In this document: piece after piece, positions 44,988 through 53,775 of the stretch
Layout: each line of letters begins with the position of its first letter
Numbering within the stretch: the first letter of the stretch is position 1
Source of the DNA: CAYWWY01 sp964462525
Lineage (GTDB): Bacteria > Thermotogota > Thermotogae > MWEM01
NCBI GenBank assembly: GCA_964462525.1
Contig: CAYWWY010000001.1
Span: 496,001 to 560,000 of the forward strand
Direction: 5' to 3'
Length of the DNA stretch: 64,000 nt
Made by a program: the position numbers and the translations under genes
The notes under the pieces: generated by a model
The model's input: the letters and a program-made list of their open reading frames with translations, nothing else
Database searches by the model: none
What the model was told of the DNA's origin: nothing

Positions 44988-46149
44988 TTCGAATGACCTC
45001 CACAGGACTGAGTTTTGAAGACCGACGCGCAGGAAGCAAGGCTGCGATTGTGGAAGCGCTCACTGCGATCACTCCGGATAATGCGATAAACCCGTAATTG
45101 ATAAAGAACGGCACCACAGCGCTACCATCTGGATTTTTGGCAAACAGAACAAAAGAAAAGGAGAGGAAAAGACCCAAACCGACTCCTACAATCGCCCCAA
45201 AAATGCCAAGGAAAAACCCTTGCGAAAGGAAGACAAGACTGGTTTGCTTATCGGTCAACCCCATGGCTTTTAAGATCCCAATCTGTTTGGATTTTTGCAA
45301 CACACTGACGATCAGGACGCTGGCAATTCCCAAACAGACAGAAATGATCACAAAGACTTGGATAAACAAAGAAGAAATGGTTTGCCCATTCAGACCGCTG
45401 AGAAGCTGCTCGTTCTGATCTTTCCAGTTTTCGATCCGCAACCCCTCCCTACCAACTGCTTCCTCCACAGAAGCGGCAACTGCATCCGCTTCAAAGACTG
45501 CTTGAATTTGTATATCGATGGATGTAATTCCTTGTCCAAATCCATAGAGCGCCTGCGCAGTGCTTTGATTCGTCACTATCCAACTCCGATTCAGCGAAGA
45601 CACCTTCAGATCGAAAAAACCGCTGACGCGGATCTCTCGCGCTTGTGGGATTAACCCACCCAGAACAAAAATCTGCAGTCGTTCCCCCAGCTGAATATTT
45701 AGGTCTTTCTGTAATTCTTTCCCTATGAGCACCTCATTTTCTCCCGAGGGCATCGTTCCCTCATATATTGCCTCTTGGATCCCATAGATGGCATTCGCTG
45801 AAGGAAAGGACAACCCGCGAACCACAACATTAGCCCTGGAATTGCCTTTCCGGATGAATCCCCCAAAATCCGCAGCAGAGGTCAAAGCCGTAAGCGACAG
45901 GTTCATTCGTTCCAATTCCGAAAGGATCGTGTCTCCATCACGAATCACTCCATCTTCTGAAGTGGATTTGATCGACACATGGGGAGAATTCCCGATGGTT
46001 GTATCGATCAAAGAGCTTTGCAAACTCTGTATCAACAGACCAATAAAGATCTGAATCGCAACCCCGATCGAAATCCCAATTATGATTAAAATGGTCTGGC
46101 CTTTGTTTGATTTCATGAAACGAAAGGCAATTTGAATCGCCAAGCTCAT
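44980..46149 (-). CDS. Lol/MacB-type ABC transporter permease (FtsX fold)
   Basis: 389 residues. One N-terminal membrane helix (about 18-40), a large periplasmic MacB-PCD-like domain (about 45-255), then three helices (about 265-380). The conserved stretch SKQIGILKAMGLTDKQ near 290 is typical of LolC/E and MacB permeases. Only one permease is present, so a homodimer with the following ATPase is likely. The start (46149) forms an ATGA overlap with the stop of the cobalamin-binding gene. The cargo is not evident; lipoprotein release is one possibility in this diderm. Confidence 0.88.
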   Translation of the reverse strand: MSLAIQIAFRFMKSNKGQTILIIIGISIGVAIQIFIGLLIQSLQSSLIDTTIGNSPHVSIKSTSEDGVIRDGDTILSELERMNLSLTALTSAADFGGFIRKGNSRANVVVRGLSFPSANAIYGIQEAIYEGTMPSGENEVLIGKELQKDLNIQLGERLQIFVLGGLIPQAREIRVSGFFDLKVSSLNRSWIVTNQSTAQALYGFGQGITSIDIQIQAVFEADAVAASVEEAVGREGLRIENWKDQNEQLLSGLNGQTISSLFIQVFVIISVCLGIASVLIVSVLQKSKQIGILKAMGLTDKQTSLVFLSQGFFLGIFGAIVGVGLGLFLSFSFVLFAKNPDGSAVVPFFINYGFIALSGVIAVSASTIAALLPARRSSKLSPVEVIRNG

Positions 46150-46835
46150 GATTCCGCCCCCTTTTCTCTCCATTCCAAAAGGGTCCCAATATCATCGAAA
46201 GACTCCAACAGTTTATCGGCCCCGATCTCTTGGGCTTTGGAAGGATTCGCCGAAAAAGCTTTTCCCCCAACAACAATTTGGATTGACGCTTGCATCGATT
46301 CCCGAATCGTTTGAATCATTTTTCGGGTTGAGACCAAATGAATGGGATTCGTTACGCTAATCGAAACGAATTCCGGTTGGAGGGTCGGCAAAGCGGCCAT
46401 GATTGCTTTGGTCGGAGTATTCGCTCCAACATGGATCGAATCAAACCCATGAAGCAGGAAATAATCAGAAATGACCCGTGCTCCAATATCATGGTATTCC
46501 TCCTCCGGGCAAAGCACAACAACTTTTGGCTTGTTGGGTTCGGGGAACTGTTCTCGCGCCAAACGGACGACATGAGGATAAAGAGCTTCAATGATCGTAC
46601 GAATGGTAGAAGACAGCATATGCTCGTTCCATATACACTTGGCCTCGACTTCTGAATTGCAGTCCCACCGATACAGAGGGGGGAGGAGGAAATCCTGGTA
46701 AAATCGATAAAAACAAAGAATATCTGCTGAGCATTTGGTAAAGCGTTCTAAAGCATACAATACCGCCGATCCTTTATCTCCACTCCTCAGCAATTGTTCA
46801 AAGGCATCATCATATTGTTCACCGTTTGAATGCAT
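46146..46835 (-). CDS. Cobalamin-binding protein without DNA-binding domain
   Basis: 229 residues. An N-terminal helical cap (B12-binding_2-like, about 15-90) precedes a Rossmann-like cobalamin domain with CPEEEYHDIGARVISDY (the histidine ligates cobalt) and VHVGANTP-type and VVGGKAFS strands. CarH-like regulators add a MerR domain, which is missing here. The ATG at 46835 has AAAGGAG upstream; 46853 is a possible earlier start. Its stop overlaps the permease start, so it is probably a cobalamin or light sensor for that ABC system, or an unrelated corrinoid carrier. Function is inferred. Confidence 0.8.
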   Translation of the reverse strand: MHSNGEQYDDAFEQLLRSGDKGSAVLYALERFTKCSADILCFYRFYQDFLLPPLYRWDCNSEVEAKCIWNEHMLSSTIRTIIEALYPHVVRLAREQFPEPNKPKVVVLCPEEEYHDIGARVISDYFLLHGFDSIHVGANTPTKAIMAALPTLQPEFVSISVTNPIHLVSTRKMIQTIRESMQASIQIVVGGKAFSANPSKAQEIGADKLLESFDDIGTLLEWREKGAES

Positions 46836-46870
46836 GGAATCGACTCCTTTCATGATGAAAAACTATGCCT

Positions 46871-46879
46871 ATTATAACA
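46871..46879 (-). promoter_or_regulatory. Extended -10 promoter of the B12-ABC operon
   Basis: TGTTATAAT on the minus strand, about 36 bases before the ATG at 46835. No clear -35. Confidence 0.5.
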
Positions 46880-46940
46880 AATTTTTGGAATGAAAAATCC
46901 GCATGCGACTGGCGGCCCCAAAAGCTTTTCCAATCGAGTG

Positions 46941-46949
46941 TGGTATAAT
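46941..46949 (+). promoter_or_regulatory. Extended -10 promoter of the GNAT-DUF501 gene
   Basis: TGGTATAAT, about 40 bases before the ATG at 46991, divergent from the B12-ABC promoter 70 bases away. Confidence 0.6.
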
Positions 46950-46990
46950 CGAACAGGCAGTAGAAGAAGCTAATGATGGGAGATATCCAT

Positions 46991-48433
46991 ATGACCACCT
47001 ACACGATTCGAGATGCTATCTATGAAGACAAAGCAGGGATTTTGGCTTTATCGAAGCTGATTTGGGAAGGAGAGGACTACCTTCCCTCGGTCATTGATCT
47101 TTGGTTGGGATCGGACCAGCCATTAATCGTTGCACAAGAAACCCCTTCTGGGAGAATCATCGGACTAGATCGTGTGGCTATTTCGGGCAAACATGCTTTT
47201 TTCCAAGGGTTGAGAGTCCATCCGGACTGCGAAGGACAAGGGATTGCAAAAGCTCTTGCAAAAGAAATTACAATGCGTGCTTTGAAAAAAGGAGGTTCGG
47301 CCTTTTGGGCAGGGGTTTGGCATGAAAACCAAGCCAGTTTATCCCTCAGCAAACGCGTTGGGATGAACCCGGTTGCAACGATGTATTTGCTGTCTTACCC
47401 CTTGGAGGATTGCTCTATAGAGAGTTTTCCATTCACGTCCGAAGAGTGGACGCTTCGACCATATCATCTTCACGCCTACGATGAAACGAGCCGCCTCTTT
47501 CGCGAGGCACTTCAGTATACGGCAGGAGCTGTTCCGATGGGTTGGAGCTGTATTCCTGATCTTCTCAATGCTCACGATCGATGGATTTTAGAATCACAGG
47601 AAGGATCGATTTTCTTGGGTATGGAAGACGACAATCAGGAGCCTTCTTCGATTGTCCTGTCTCTCATGACAAAACCGGGATCGTGGACCCGATCGTCTCT
47701 GAAGTATATTCAGCAGTTGGCTCAAAAGAACGGATGGCGTTCTATCTGCATACCCGTTCCCGTAGAGCTGCGAGATTGGGCAGAAGATCTGATTCAAATG
47801 GGAGCCCAAAGCTTGTTTGATGATCTGCCTTGGGACGAATGCAGAGTCCATTATCTGAGAGGCCTTCCGGAAAGCCGAGATCAGCAAGTTGCTGCCTTTC
47901 AGCTTGAAAAAAAGGAATTGACCAATTTCAGTCATACCGTTTTCCGATGCCCGTATGGCTTTCCCCAGGTTGTTGAAAGTGATCCTCAGAAATCGGGCCA
48001 ACCCTTTCCAACGCTTTTTTATCTCACCTGTCCGTATCTACGCAGACAGGTTGCGCGAATGGAAGAACAAGGCTTGATTAGCAGCTGGGATGCGCTCATC
48101 GACAACGACCCGCAATGGAAAACGCCCATTGATAAAGGCCACAGCACCTATCAAATCAATCGGGACCGGAAGATCCTTTGCGCGTTGTCTCTTACCCAAG
48201 ATCAAAAAACATCGCTTCGCTCATCTCTGTCCGGGAAGGGAATCGGAGGCATTGAACAACCGGGTGGAACCAAATGCCTTCATCTCCACCTGGCTACTTA
48301 TTTGGGTGGCCTAAAAGATCCCATCGGCTCTGAAATCTTTCATACCATGGTTCAGGAAAAAAGACCATTATGCTGCTCAGATGCCGATTGTTCCTCCTTC
48401 TTCTTTATCCCGAACACTTCCCGTCGGATCTGA
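46991..48433 (+). CDS. GNAT acetyltransferase fused to DUF501
   Basis: 480 residues. Residues 1-145 form a GNAT domain with the acetyl-CoA loop GLRVHPDCEGQGIAKALA. Residues about 150-300 look like a second, degenerate GNAT repeat. Residues about 305-470 are DUF501 (RCPYGFPQVVESDP, FYLTCPYLRRQVARME, GIGGIEQPGG, KCLHLHLATYLGG), normally a stand-alone gene of about 170 residues. The fusion is continuous, with no stop or frame change. The ATG at 46991 has GGGAG 8 bases upstream; ATGs at 46973 and 46976 are possible. Substrates are unknown. Confidence 0.85.
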   Translation: MTTYTIRDAIYEDKAGILALSKLIWEGEDYLPSVIDLWLGSDQPLIVAQETPSGRIIGLDRVAISGKHAFFQGLRVHPDCEGQGIAKALAKEITMRALKKGGSAFWAGVWHENQASLSLSKRVGMNPVATMYLLSYPLEDCSIESFPFTSEEWTLRPYHLHAYDETSRLFREALQYTAGAVPMGWSCIPDLLNAHDRWILESQEGSIFLGMEDDNQEPSSIVLSLMTKPGSWTRSSLKYIQQLAQKNGWRSICIPVPVELRDWAEDLIQMGAQSLFDDLPWDECRVHYLRGLPESRDQQVAAFQLEKKELTNFSHTVFRCPYGFPQVVESDPQKSGQPFPTLFYLTCPYLRRQVARMEEQGLISSWDALIDNDPQWKTPIDKGHSTYQINRDRKILCALSLTQDQKTSLRSSLSGKGIGGIEQPGGTKCLHLHLATYLGGLKDPIGSEIFHTMVQEKRPLCCSDADCSSFFFIPNTSRRI

Positions 48434-48456
48434 GAGGGTTGCTCTACCAACCTCTC
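48432..48456 (+). other. Imperfect hairpin overlapping the GNAT-DUF501 stop codon
   Basis: GAGAGGGTTG (48432-48441) pairs with CAACCTCTC (48448-48456) with one bulged G and a 6-base loop. It has no T-run, so terminator function is doubtful. Confidence 0.4.
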
Positions 48457-48484
48457 ACAACAAGAAATGGATCTCTGAAAAAGG

Positions 48485-49207
48485 ATGCGATTGGATCGTA
48501 TGATCAACACCTACAATGAAAGCCATCTCCATTACGCGCTCAAACAGAAATTTGCTCCTCCCTATGCTCAGATAGAAGCGCAGATAGGCCCTTATATTGT
48601 TGATGTTGTTTATGGGGACAGGATTGTGGAAATTCAAACCCAAAACCTCCGCTCGCAGCAAAAAAAGCTCCTCTACCTACTCGAGCGGTATTGGGTGAAG
48701 ATCGTGCATCCAATCATTACGACGAAGTGGTTATGTCTCATTGATCACCAAGACACTGTGATTTCCCAGAGAAAATCTCCCAAAAAGGGGTCTTGCTTCG
48801 ATCTCTTCCATGAAATCATCTTCTTTCCCAATACCTTTCTCAACCACGCCCGGTTTTCTATGGAAATTGCAATGGTGCAAGTGGAAGAGATCCGAAGAGA
48901 TGATGGAAAAGGCAGCCGCCAGAGAAAAGGGATCAGCATTCTCGACCGAAAATGCCTAAAGATCGAACAGACCGTTCCCCTCTACGATAACGAGGATGTT
49001 TTTCGCCTAATTGCACCGTATCTCCCTCACCGATTCACTACCCAAGACATATGTCTCCAGATGGGCATTTCTGCCTCATTATCCCAAAAAATCGCATGGT
49101 GGTTGCGAACGAACGATTGGACCCGTTGCATTGGAAAGAAAGGCAGATTCCATTTATACCAAAGAGAAGACCATTACGAAAAACCATTCAATGGGAATCG
49201 CAAGTAA
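48485..49207 (+). CDS. Predicted PD-(D/E)XK nuclease-like protein with C-terminal winged helix
   Basis: 240 residues. The N-terminal part has NESHLHYALK, IVDVVYGDRIVEIQTQN and KKLLYLLERYWVKIVHP. The D...ExQ spacing resembles a PD-(D/E)XK nuclease core. It recalls an uncharacterised family with SRRKSPKRG-like motifs (here QRKSPKKGSCFDLF). The last 65 residues (FTTQDICLQMGISASLSQKIAWWLR) look like a winged helix. The catalytic lysine is part of EIQ rather than ExK, so activity is uncertain. Start ambiguous: ATG 48485, TTG 48491 or ATG 48500. The 3' end overlaps the convergent mgtC by 20 bases. Confidence 0.6.
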   Translation: MRLDRMINTYNESHLHYALKQKFAPPYAQIEAQIGPYIVDVVYGDRIVEIQTQNLRSQQKKLLYLLERYWVKIVHPIITTKWLCLIDHQDTVISQRKSPKKGSCFDLFHEIIFFPNTFLNHARFSMEIAMVQVEEIRRDDGKGSRQRKGISILDRKCLKIEQTVPLYDNEDVFRLIAPYLPHRFTTQDICLQMGISASLSQKIAWWLRTNDWTRCIGKKGRFHLYQREDHYEKPFNGNRK

Positions 49208-49868
49208 AAACATCCGGAATGGCCAAAATATCCGAAATATGGGCCATAATCCGCTCCATCTCAGAATTTCCCATACGAACGGAGAGTGTAATCTTATCCG
49301 CCTCTACTTCATAATAGATGCTGCTGGTGGATACTTTGTGCCTGAGCAATTGAGTAAAGACTTGGGCAAATGAGTCTGGGTTATTCTTCATTTCCAATAA
49401 TAGGGTATTCTTGCTCTTTTTGGAAAACAGGACTTCAACATTACGAATCAGGCTTACGGTAAGCATAACCAATCCGGTTACGCCTGCAGCCAAGATGAAT
49501 TCTCCCAATCCGCAAGCCATACCAATAGCCGCCGCTGTCCACAAAGTAGCCGCGGTCGTAAGACCCGTAACATGAAACCCCCGTTTGAGAATCGTCCCTG
49601 CCCCCAAAAAACCAATGCCCGTTAAGATTTGGGCCGAGATGCGCCCAGGATCTCCTCCAAACCCTTCCCCGAAAGAATACACAGAAAGAACCGTGAACAA
49701 ACACGAGCCCAGGCTAATCAGGCCAAATGTTCGAATGCCCGCAGGTCGCTGCATTTTCTCCCGATTCATTCCAATCATCATGCCAGCAATCCAGGCGCCA
49801 ATAATCCGGAGAACAATCGATAACCAAAGATTTGCGTCCCATCCCATCCCAACGCTTTCCAAAACCAT
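49188..49868 (-). CDS. MgtC/SapB family membrane protein
   Basis: 226 residues. Four or five membrane helices in the N-terminal 130 residues, with the family stretches GMMIGMNREKMQRPAGIRT and ILTGIGFLGAGTILKRG. A C-terminal cytoplasmic ACT-like domain (EMKNNPDSFAQVFTQLL) follows. MgtC homologues modulate Mg2+ homeostasis and, in pathogens, ATP synthase. The ATG at 49868 is preferred over 49928, which adds a poor N-terminus; 49847 is also possible. A near-consensus promoter lies upstream. Confidence 0.88.
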   Translation of the reverse strand: MVLESVGMGWDANLWLSIVLRIIGAWIAGMMIGMNREKMQRPAGIRTFGLISLGSCLFTVLSVYSFGEGFGGDPGRISAQILTGIGFLGAGTILKRGFHVTGLTTAATLWTAAAIGMACGLGEFILAAGVTGLVMLTVSLIRNVEVLFSKKSKNTLLLEMKNNPDSFAQVFTQLLRHKVSTSSIYYEVEADKITLSVRMGNSEMERIMAHISDILAIPDVFTCDSH

Positions 49869-49899
49869 CCCCCTCTCTGAAATCTCTTCATGATAGAAG

Positions 49900-49928
49900 A
49901 TTATAGCCTCTTTTCCCGGATAATGCAA
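49900..49928 (-). promoter_or_regulatory. Promoter of mgtC
   Basis: Minus-strand -35 TTGCAT (49928-49923), 17-base spacer, perfect -10 TATAAT (49905-49900), about 30 bases before the ATG. Confidence 0.7.
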
Positions 49929-49942
49929 CTCTCCGCTTTTTA

Positions 49943-49951
49943 TGATATAAT
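49943..49951 (+). promoter_or_regulatory. Extended -10 promoter of the ABC exporter
   Basis: TGATATAAT, about 40 bases before the ATG at 49990. Divergent from the mgtC promoter, whose -10 lies about 40 bases away. Confidence 0.6.
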
Positions 49952-49989
49952 TGGTTCTGGTACCGAACTATATTGCAAGGGAGGACTCT

Positions 49990-51741
49990 ATGATCCAGAA
50001 ATTTATCTCGTATTATCGGCCCCATAAATGGCTTTTTTTTGCTGACATCTCCTGCGCTTTGGGAATGGCTATCATCGATCTCACCTTCCCTCAAATCACG
50101 AGGCAAGCCTTGGATGTGTACTTGCCCGAATCCCGAATGGATACACTGGCTTTGGCGGTTGGAATCTTGGCAACCCTGTTCATTCTTCGCGCTTTTTTCA
50201 ATTACTTTGTCGATTACTGGGGTCATGTGCTTGGCGCGCGGATCGAATTTGGAATTCGCAAAGACCTGTTTGCCCACATCCAAACCCTCTCTTTCAGCTA
50301 TTTTGACAAAGTCCGTACTGGAAAGATCATGTCTCGGATCGTAAATGATTTGCGAGAGATCACAGAATTGGCCCACCACGGCCCAGAAGACCTCTTTCTT
50401 TCGACGGTTACTATTATCGGTGCTTTTTTCATTCTGATCAACATCAATATTCTCCTTACTTCGATTCTCTTTGCCTTTATTCCGTTCATACTAATATTCG
50501 GAATCAAAAAAAGGAAAAAAATGAGTCAAGCATTTATGGAGGAACGAAAGAAGATCGCGGATGTGAATGCCCAAGTCGAAAACTCGATATCCGGAATCCG
50601 AGTTTCCAAGTCATTCACGAGCGAAGAACACGAAATGGAAAAATTCAAGGAAGGAAATCTGGCTTTTTTGAATTCCCGAAAAAACGCCTTCAAAGTAATG
50701 GCAGAACTTACTTCAGGCATCAACCTGATGACAAATATTCTGAAAGTAGGTCTGCTTGGATTGGGTGGATGGTTTTTGTATGAAGGTTGGATCACCTTAG
50801 GAGCTTTGGTAGCCTATTTTCTGTATATTGAACTGTTCATGCAACCCATCCGAAGGCTCATGCAATTTGCTCAGCAGTTTGAGTCAGGGATGGCCGGGTT
50901 CAAACGATTTTTGGAAGTCATGCAGATTACTCCGGAAATTAAAGATACAGCTGACTCCATAGAGATCTCCCATGTCCAAGGGCATGTGCGCTTTGAAAAT
51001 GTCAGTTTTTCATACTTTTCGAAAGAAGGGGAAGAAGTACTCAAGAACATCCACTTGGAAATCCTTCCGGGAAAAACGCTGGCGCTCGTGGGTCCTTCTG
51101 GGGGCGGAAAGACAACGCTTTGTCATTTGATCCCCCGTTTCTACGATGTCACCGATGGACGAATCTTGATAGATGGAAAGGATATCCGGGGCATAAAAAT
51201 GAAGTCTCTCCGAAAGCAGATCGGCATTGTCCAACAAGATGTCTTTCTCTTTGCTGGGACGATACGAGACAATATAGCCTATGGAAATCCAGAAGCGAGC
51301 GAGGAGATGATCATTCAGGCCGCGCTCAATGCGAATATCCATGACTTCATCCTCTCTTTGGAAAAAGGGTATGACAGTTATGTTGGGGAGCGAGGTGTGA
51401 TGCTTTCTGGGGGCCAAAAACAAAGAATCTCGATCGCTCGTGTCTTTTTGAAGAATCCGCCAATTCTGATCCTTGACGAAGCAACTTCAGCGTTGGATAA
51501 CGAAACAGAAGTAAAAATCCAGCAATCTCTGGAAGACCTTTCGAAAGGGAGGACCTCTTTGGTTATTGCCCATAGGCTCTCCACGATCAAACATGCCGAT
51601 GAGATCGCTGTCATCACCAAAGATGGGATTGTCGAACAAGGGGGGCACAACGAACTGATCCATGCAAATGGACATTACGCAAAGCTGTATAGGGCTCAGT
51701 TCAAAGGATATATTCCGGACGAACCCTTGCCGGTTCGGTAG
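49990..51741 (+). CDS. MsbA-like ABC exporter (transmembrane-ATPase half transporter)
   Basis: 583 residues. Six membrane helices in the first 310 residues, then a nucleotide-binding domain with GPSGGGKTTLCHL (Walker A), LSGGQKQRISIARVF (signature), ILILDEATSALDNE (Walker B) and VIAHRLSTIKHADEI (H-loop). It acts as a homodimer exporting drugs or lipids. AAGGGAGG precedes ATG 49990; the frame extends upstream to 49951, but that part lies in the promoter. Convergent with the GGDEF gene (10 bases apart). Confidence 0.93.
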   Translation: MIQKFISYYRPHKWLFFADISCALGMAIIDLTFPQITRQALDVYLPESRMDTLALAVGILATLFILRAFFNYFVDYWGHVLGARIEFGIRKDLFAHIQTLSFSYFDKVRTGKIMSRIVNDLREITELAHHGPEDLFLSTVTIIGAFFILININILLTSILFAFIPFILIFGIKKRKKMSQAFMEERKKIADVNAQVENSISGIRVSKSFTSEEHEMEKFKEGNLAFLNSRKNAFKVMAELTSGINLMTNILKVGLLGLGGWFLYEGWITLGALVAYFLYIELFMQPIRRLMQFAQQFESGMAGFKRFLEVMQITPEIKDTADSIEISHVQGHVRFENVSFSYFSKEGEEVLKNIHLEILPGKTLALVGPSGGGKTTLCHLIPRFYDVTDGRILIDGKDIRGIKMKSLRKQIGIVQQDVFLFAGTIRDNIAYGNPEASEEMIIQAALNANIHDFILSLEKGYDSYVGERGVMLSGGQKQRISIARVFLKNPPILILDEATSALDNETEVKIQQSLEDLSKGRTSLVIAHRLSTIKHADEIAVITKDGIVEQGGHNELIHANGHYAKLYRAQFKGYIPDEPLPVR

Positions 51742-51751
51742 GCAATCGATC

Positions 51752-53491
51752 CTAGATGGACGATGCAAAGACCGCTTGGTTCCTGCCTCTTTGCTTGGCC
51801 ATATACATACGCTTGTCCGATAAATCGATCAGATTGTCGACGCTATAGGGTAAATAAGACAAGTCTTCCAATTCTGCGATCCCACAACTGAAGGTCAGTT
51901 GAATCGGGATTTCTTTGTAGTAAAAAGTATGGGAACGGACATCCTTAAGAATGCGCTGCACCATTTTCATCGCTTCTCGCGCTTTGCATTCTTCAAAAAC
52001 GATCAAAAATTCTTCCCCGCCATACCGAGCCAAAAGGTCATACTTCCGGACCCGTGATTGAAGAAAGGCTGCAAATTCTTTGAGGATATGATCCCCAGCA
52101 AGATGACCAATTGTATCATTCACGTTCTTGAAGTAATCCAAATCGATAATCGCAACGCTGAGATTCCGCTTTTTCCGCAAATGCTTTTCAATGAGCTCTT
52201 CCAAGCGCTCAAACAAGTGCCGTCTGTTGATTAAACCGGTTAACGAATCTCGGATCGACATTTCTCGAAGCGCCTCTTCCGCCTTTTTCCGGTCCGTGAT
52301 ATCTCGCGCCGCGCAGATAATACCGTTGACTTTACCCTCCACATCGTGTAGGGGAGAGACAATCAGATTGAACCATTCTCTTCCGTGAGAAGAGTCAATA
52401 TAATAATCAGTGGTAGTAGAAACGCCCGTATCCAATACCTGTCGAAGAGCACCCACGCATTGTGTTACGGAGGGGGGAAGACCCACTTCCAGAAAGGTTT
52501 TCCCAATAAACTGCTCCGGAGCGATATAGAGCCGGGCAGATTGGGGGAGAAGGTATTCTTTGAATACCAGATCTTGATCCAGAACGAAGATGATATCGTC
52601 CATGCTTCGAATCAGGATTTTGAGCCGTTCCTGGTCTTCCACGAGCTGTTTCTGGATCTCCTTCATTCCTCGAATGTCGAGGGCGGTGATTACGATCTGC
52701 TCCGCACCGTCCCGATNNNNNNNNNNNNNNNNNNNNNNNNNNNNNNNNNNNNNNNNNNNNNNNNNNNNNNNNNNNNNNNNNNNNNNNNNNNNNNNNNNNN
52801 NNNNNNNNNNNNNNNNACCGTCCCGATGGATGTGGGTTTGTTCGTAGGAAGAAAGGAATCGGTGATCGATGATCCTTTGGATCACAGATTGGGCGGTAGA
52901 AGTATCTTCCCCGCAACAAACCCGGGAATAATCGGTCCCTTTCAATTCATCAACTGTGTATCCCAAAGTTTTAGCAAAATAGGGATTCACATACTCAATC
53001 GTTCCTTTACGGTTCATCATAACCATACCAACATTGATAATTTCAATGGTCCTTTTAAACCGAAACAACTCCTCATCCGCTTGACGGATATGAGAAATGT
53101 CCACATGAATCCCAGACGCGCGAATCGGTTTCTGATCCGAATCCTTCTCAAACACCTTGCCGCGACTTGAAATCCATTTCCAAGAACCGTCTTTGCATTT
53201 CATCCGATACGTCTCTTCAAAAGGGCGGTCATTGATAATGGCATCGAGAATCTTCGGGATGATTGATTTCTGATCGTCTGGATGCACGAGCTGAAACCAC
53301 GAATCATATAGAGAAGGAAACTCGTCAGGTTTATATCCCAACATGGCATAGTGGTTGTCGCTAAATATAAACGAATCCTCTTCCAGGTTCCATTCCCAGA
53401 AGCCAAATCCCGCAATATCCACAGCACGCTGGAAATGCAGCAATTGCTTCTTCAATTCATGATATTCTGTGTTTGAGATTTCCTGGCTCAT
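51752..53491 (-). CDS. PAS-PAS-PAS diguanylate cyclase (GGDEF), interrupted by assembly gap
   Basis: About 579 residues. At least two PAS/PAC sensors (about 20-135 and 140-245), a third PAS (about 310-410) after the gap, then a GGDEF domain (about 420-579) with LIDLDYFKNVNDTIGH and YGGEEFL. The inhibitory I-site RKYD lies five residues before GGEEF, so the enzyme should be active and product-inhibited. It makes c-di-GMP. The gap of 100 N's (52717-52816) falls in the second PAS; the reading frame across it cannot be trusted. The ATG at 53491 has AAGGAAC upstream. Confidence 0.88.
   Translation of the reverse strand: MSQEISNTEYHELKKQLLHFQRAVDIAGFGFWEWNLEEDSFIFSDNHYAMLGYKPDEFPSLYDSWFQLVHPDDQKSIIPKILDAIINDRPFEETYRMKCKDGSWKWISSRGKVFEKDSDQKPIRASGIHVDISHIRQADEELFRFKRTIEIINVGMVMMNRKGTIEYVNPYFAKTLGYTVDELKGTDYSRVCCGEDTSTAQSVIQRIIDHRFLSSYEQTHIHRDGXXXXXXXXXXXXXXXXXXXXXXXXXXXXXXXXXXRDGAEQIVITALDIRGMKEIQKQLVEDQERLKILIRSMDDIIFVLDQDLVFKEYLLPQSARLYIAPEQFIGKTFLEVGLPPSVTQCVGALRQVLDTGVSTTTDYYIDSSHGREWFNLIVSPLHDVEGKVNGIICAARDITDRKKAEEALREMSIRDSLTGLINRRHLFERLEELIEKHLRKKRNLSVAIIDLDYFKNVNDTIGHLAGDHILKEFAAFLQSRVRKYDLLARYGGEEFLIVFEECKAREAMKMVQRILKDVRSHTFYYKEIPIQLTFSCGIAELEDLSYLPYSVDNLIDLSDKRMYMAKQRGRNQAVFASSI
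52717..52816. other. Assembly gap of 100 N
   Basis: Exactly 100 N, flanked on both sides by the same 11 bases (ACCGTCCCGAT at 52706-52716 and 52817-52827). The size is the usual arbitrary placeholder. Confidence 0.99.
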
Positions 53492-53541
53492 ATCCAGTTC
53501 CTTGCCTCGTTCTTCAACCCTCAAAGGTATCGGTTTTTGCA

Positions 53542-53550
53542 ATTATACCA
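53542..53550 (-). promoter_or_regulatory. Extended -10 promoter of the GGDEF gene
   Basis: TGGTATAAT on the minus strand, about 50 bases before ATG 53491. Confidence 0.55.
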
Positions 53551-53629
53551 CAAAACCTACTTTTGGGTTACGTCTTTGCCATATTTAATCATGCGCTCCT
53601 TTCGCTCACACTAATAGGGATGTTTCGCA

Positions 53630-53751
53630 TGGACGGATCTTTGCTCCTGCCCGTTGAACTCGAAAGATGGCTTGCTTATGAAGAAGATTATGGGGTAAGA
53701 AGAAACATTGGGAAAAACCAAACAGAACTTATGATGATCAAGGGATGGTGA
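53630..53751 (+). CDS. Possible small protein (about 40 aa)
   Basis: Short frame MDGSLLLPVELERWLAYEED and on to a TGA at 53749-53751, from ATG 53630 (or 53621). It lies alone on the plus strand between two minus-strand genes and is followed within 25 bases by a strong plus-strand terminator. TAGGG lies upstream of 53630. No homologue is recognised and the ribosome-binding site is poor, so this is a low-confidence call. Confidence 0.3.
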
Positions 53752-53775
53752 AACGGACGACTCCAGGTTCATTCG

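Noticed and set aside
48432..48456. Hairpin at the end of the GNAT-DUF501 gene as a terminator
   Set aside because: Bulged stem and no T-run; the next gene starts 50 bases later on the same strand, so I record it only as a possible structure.
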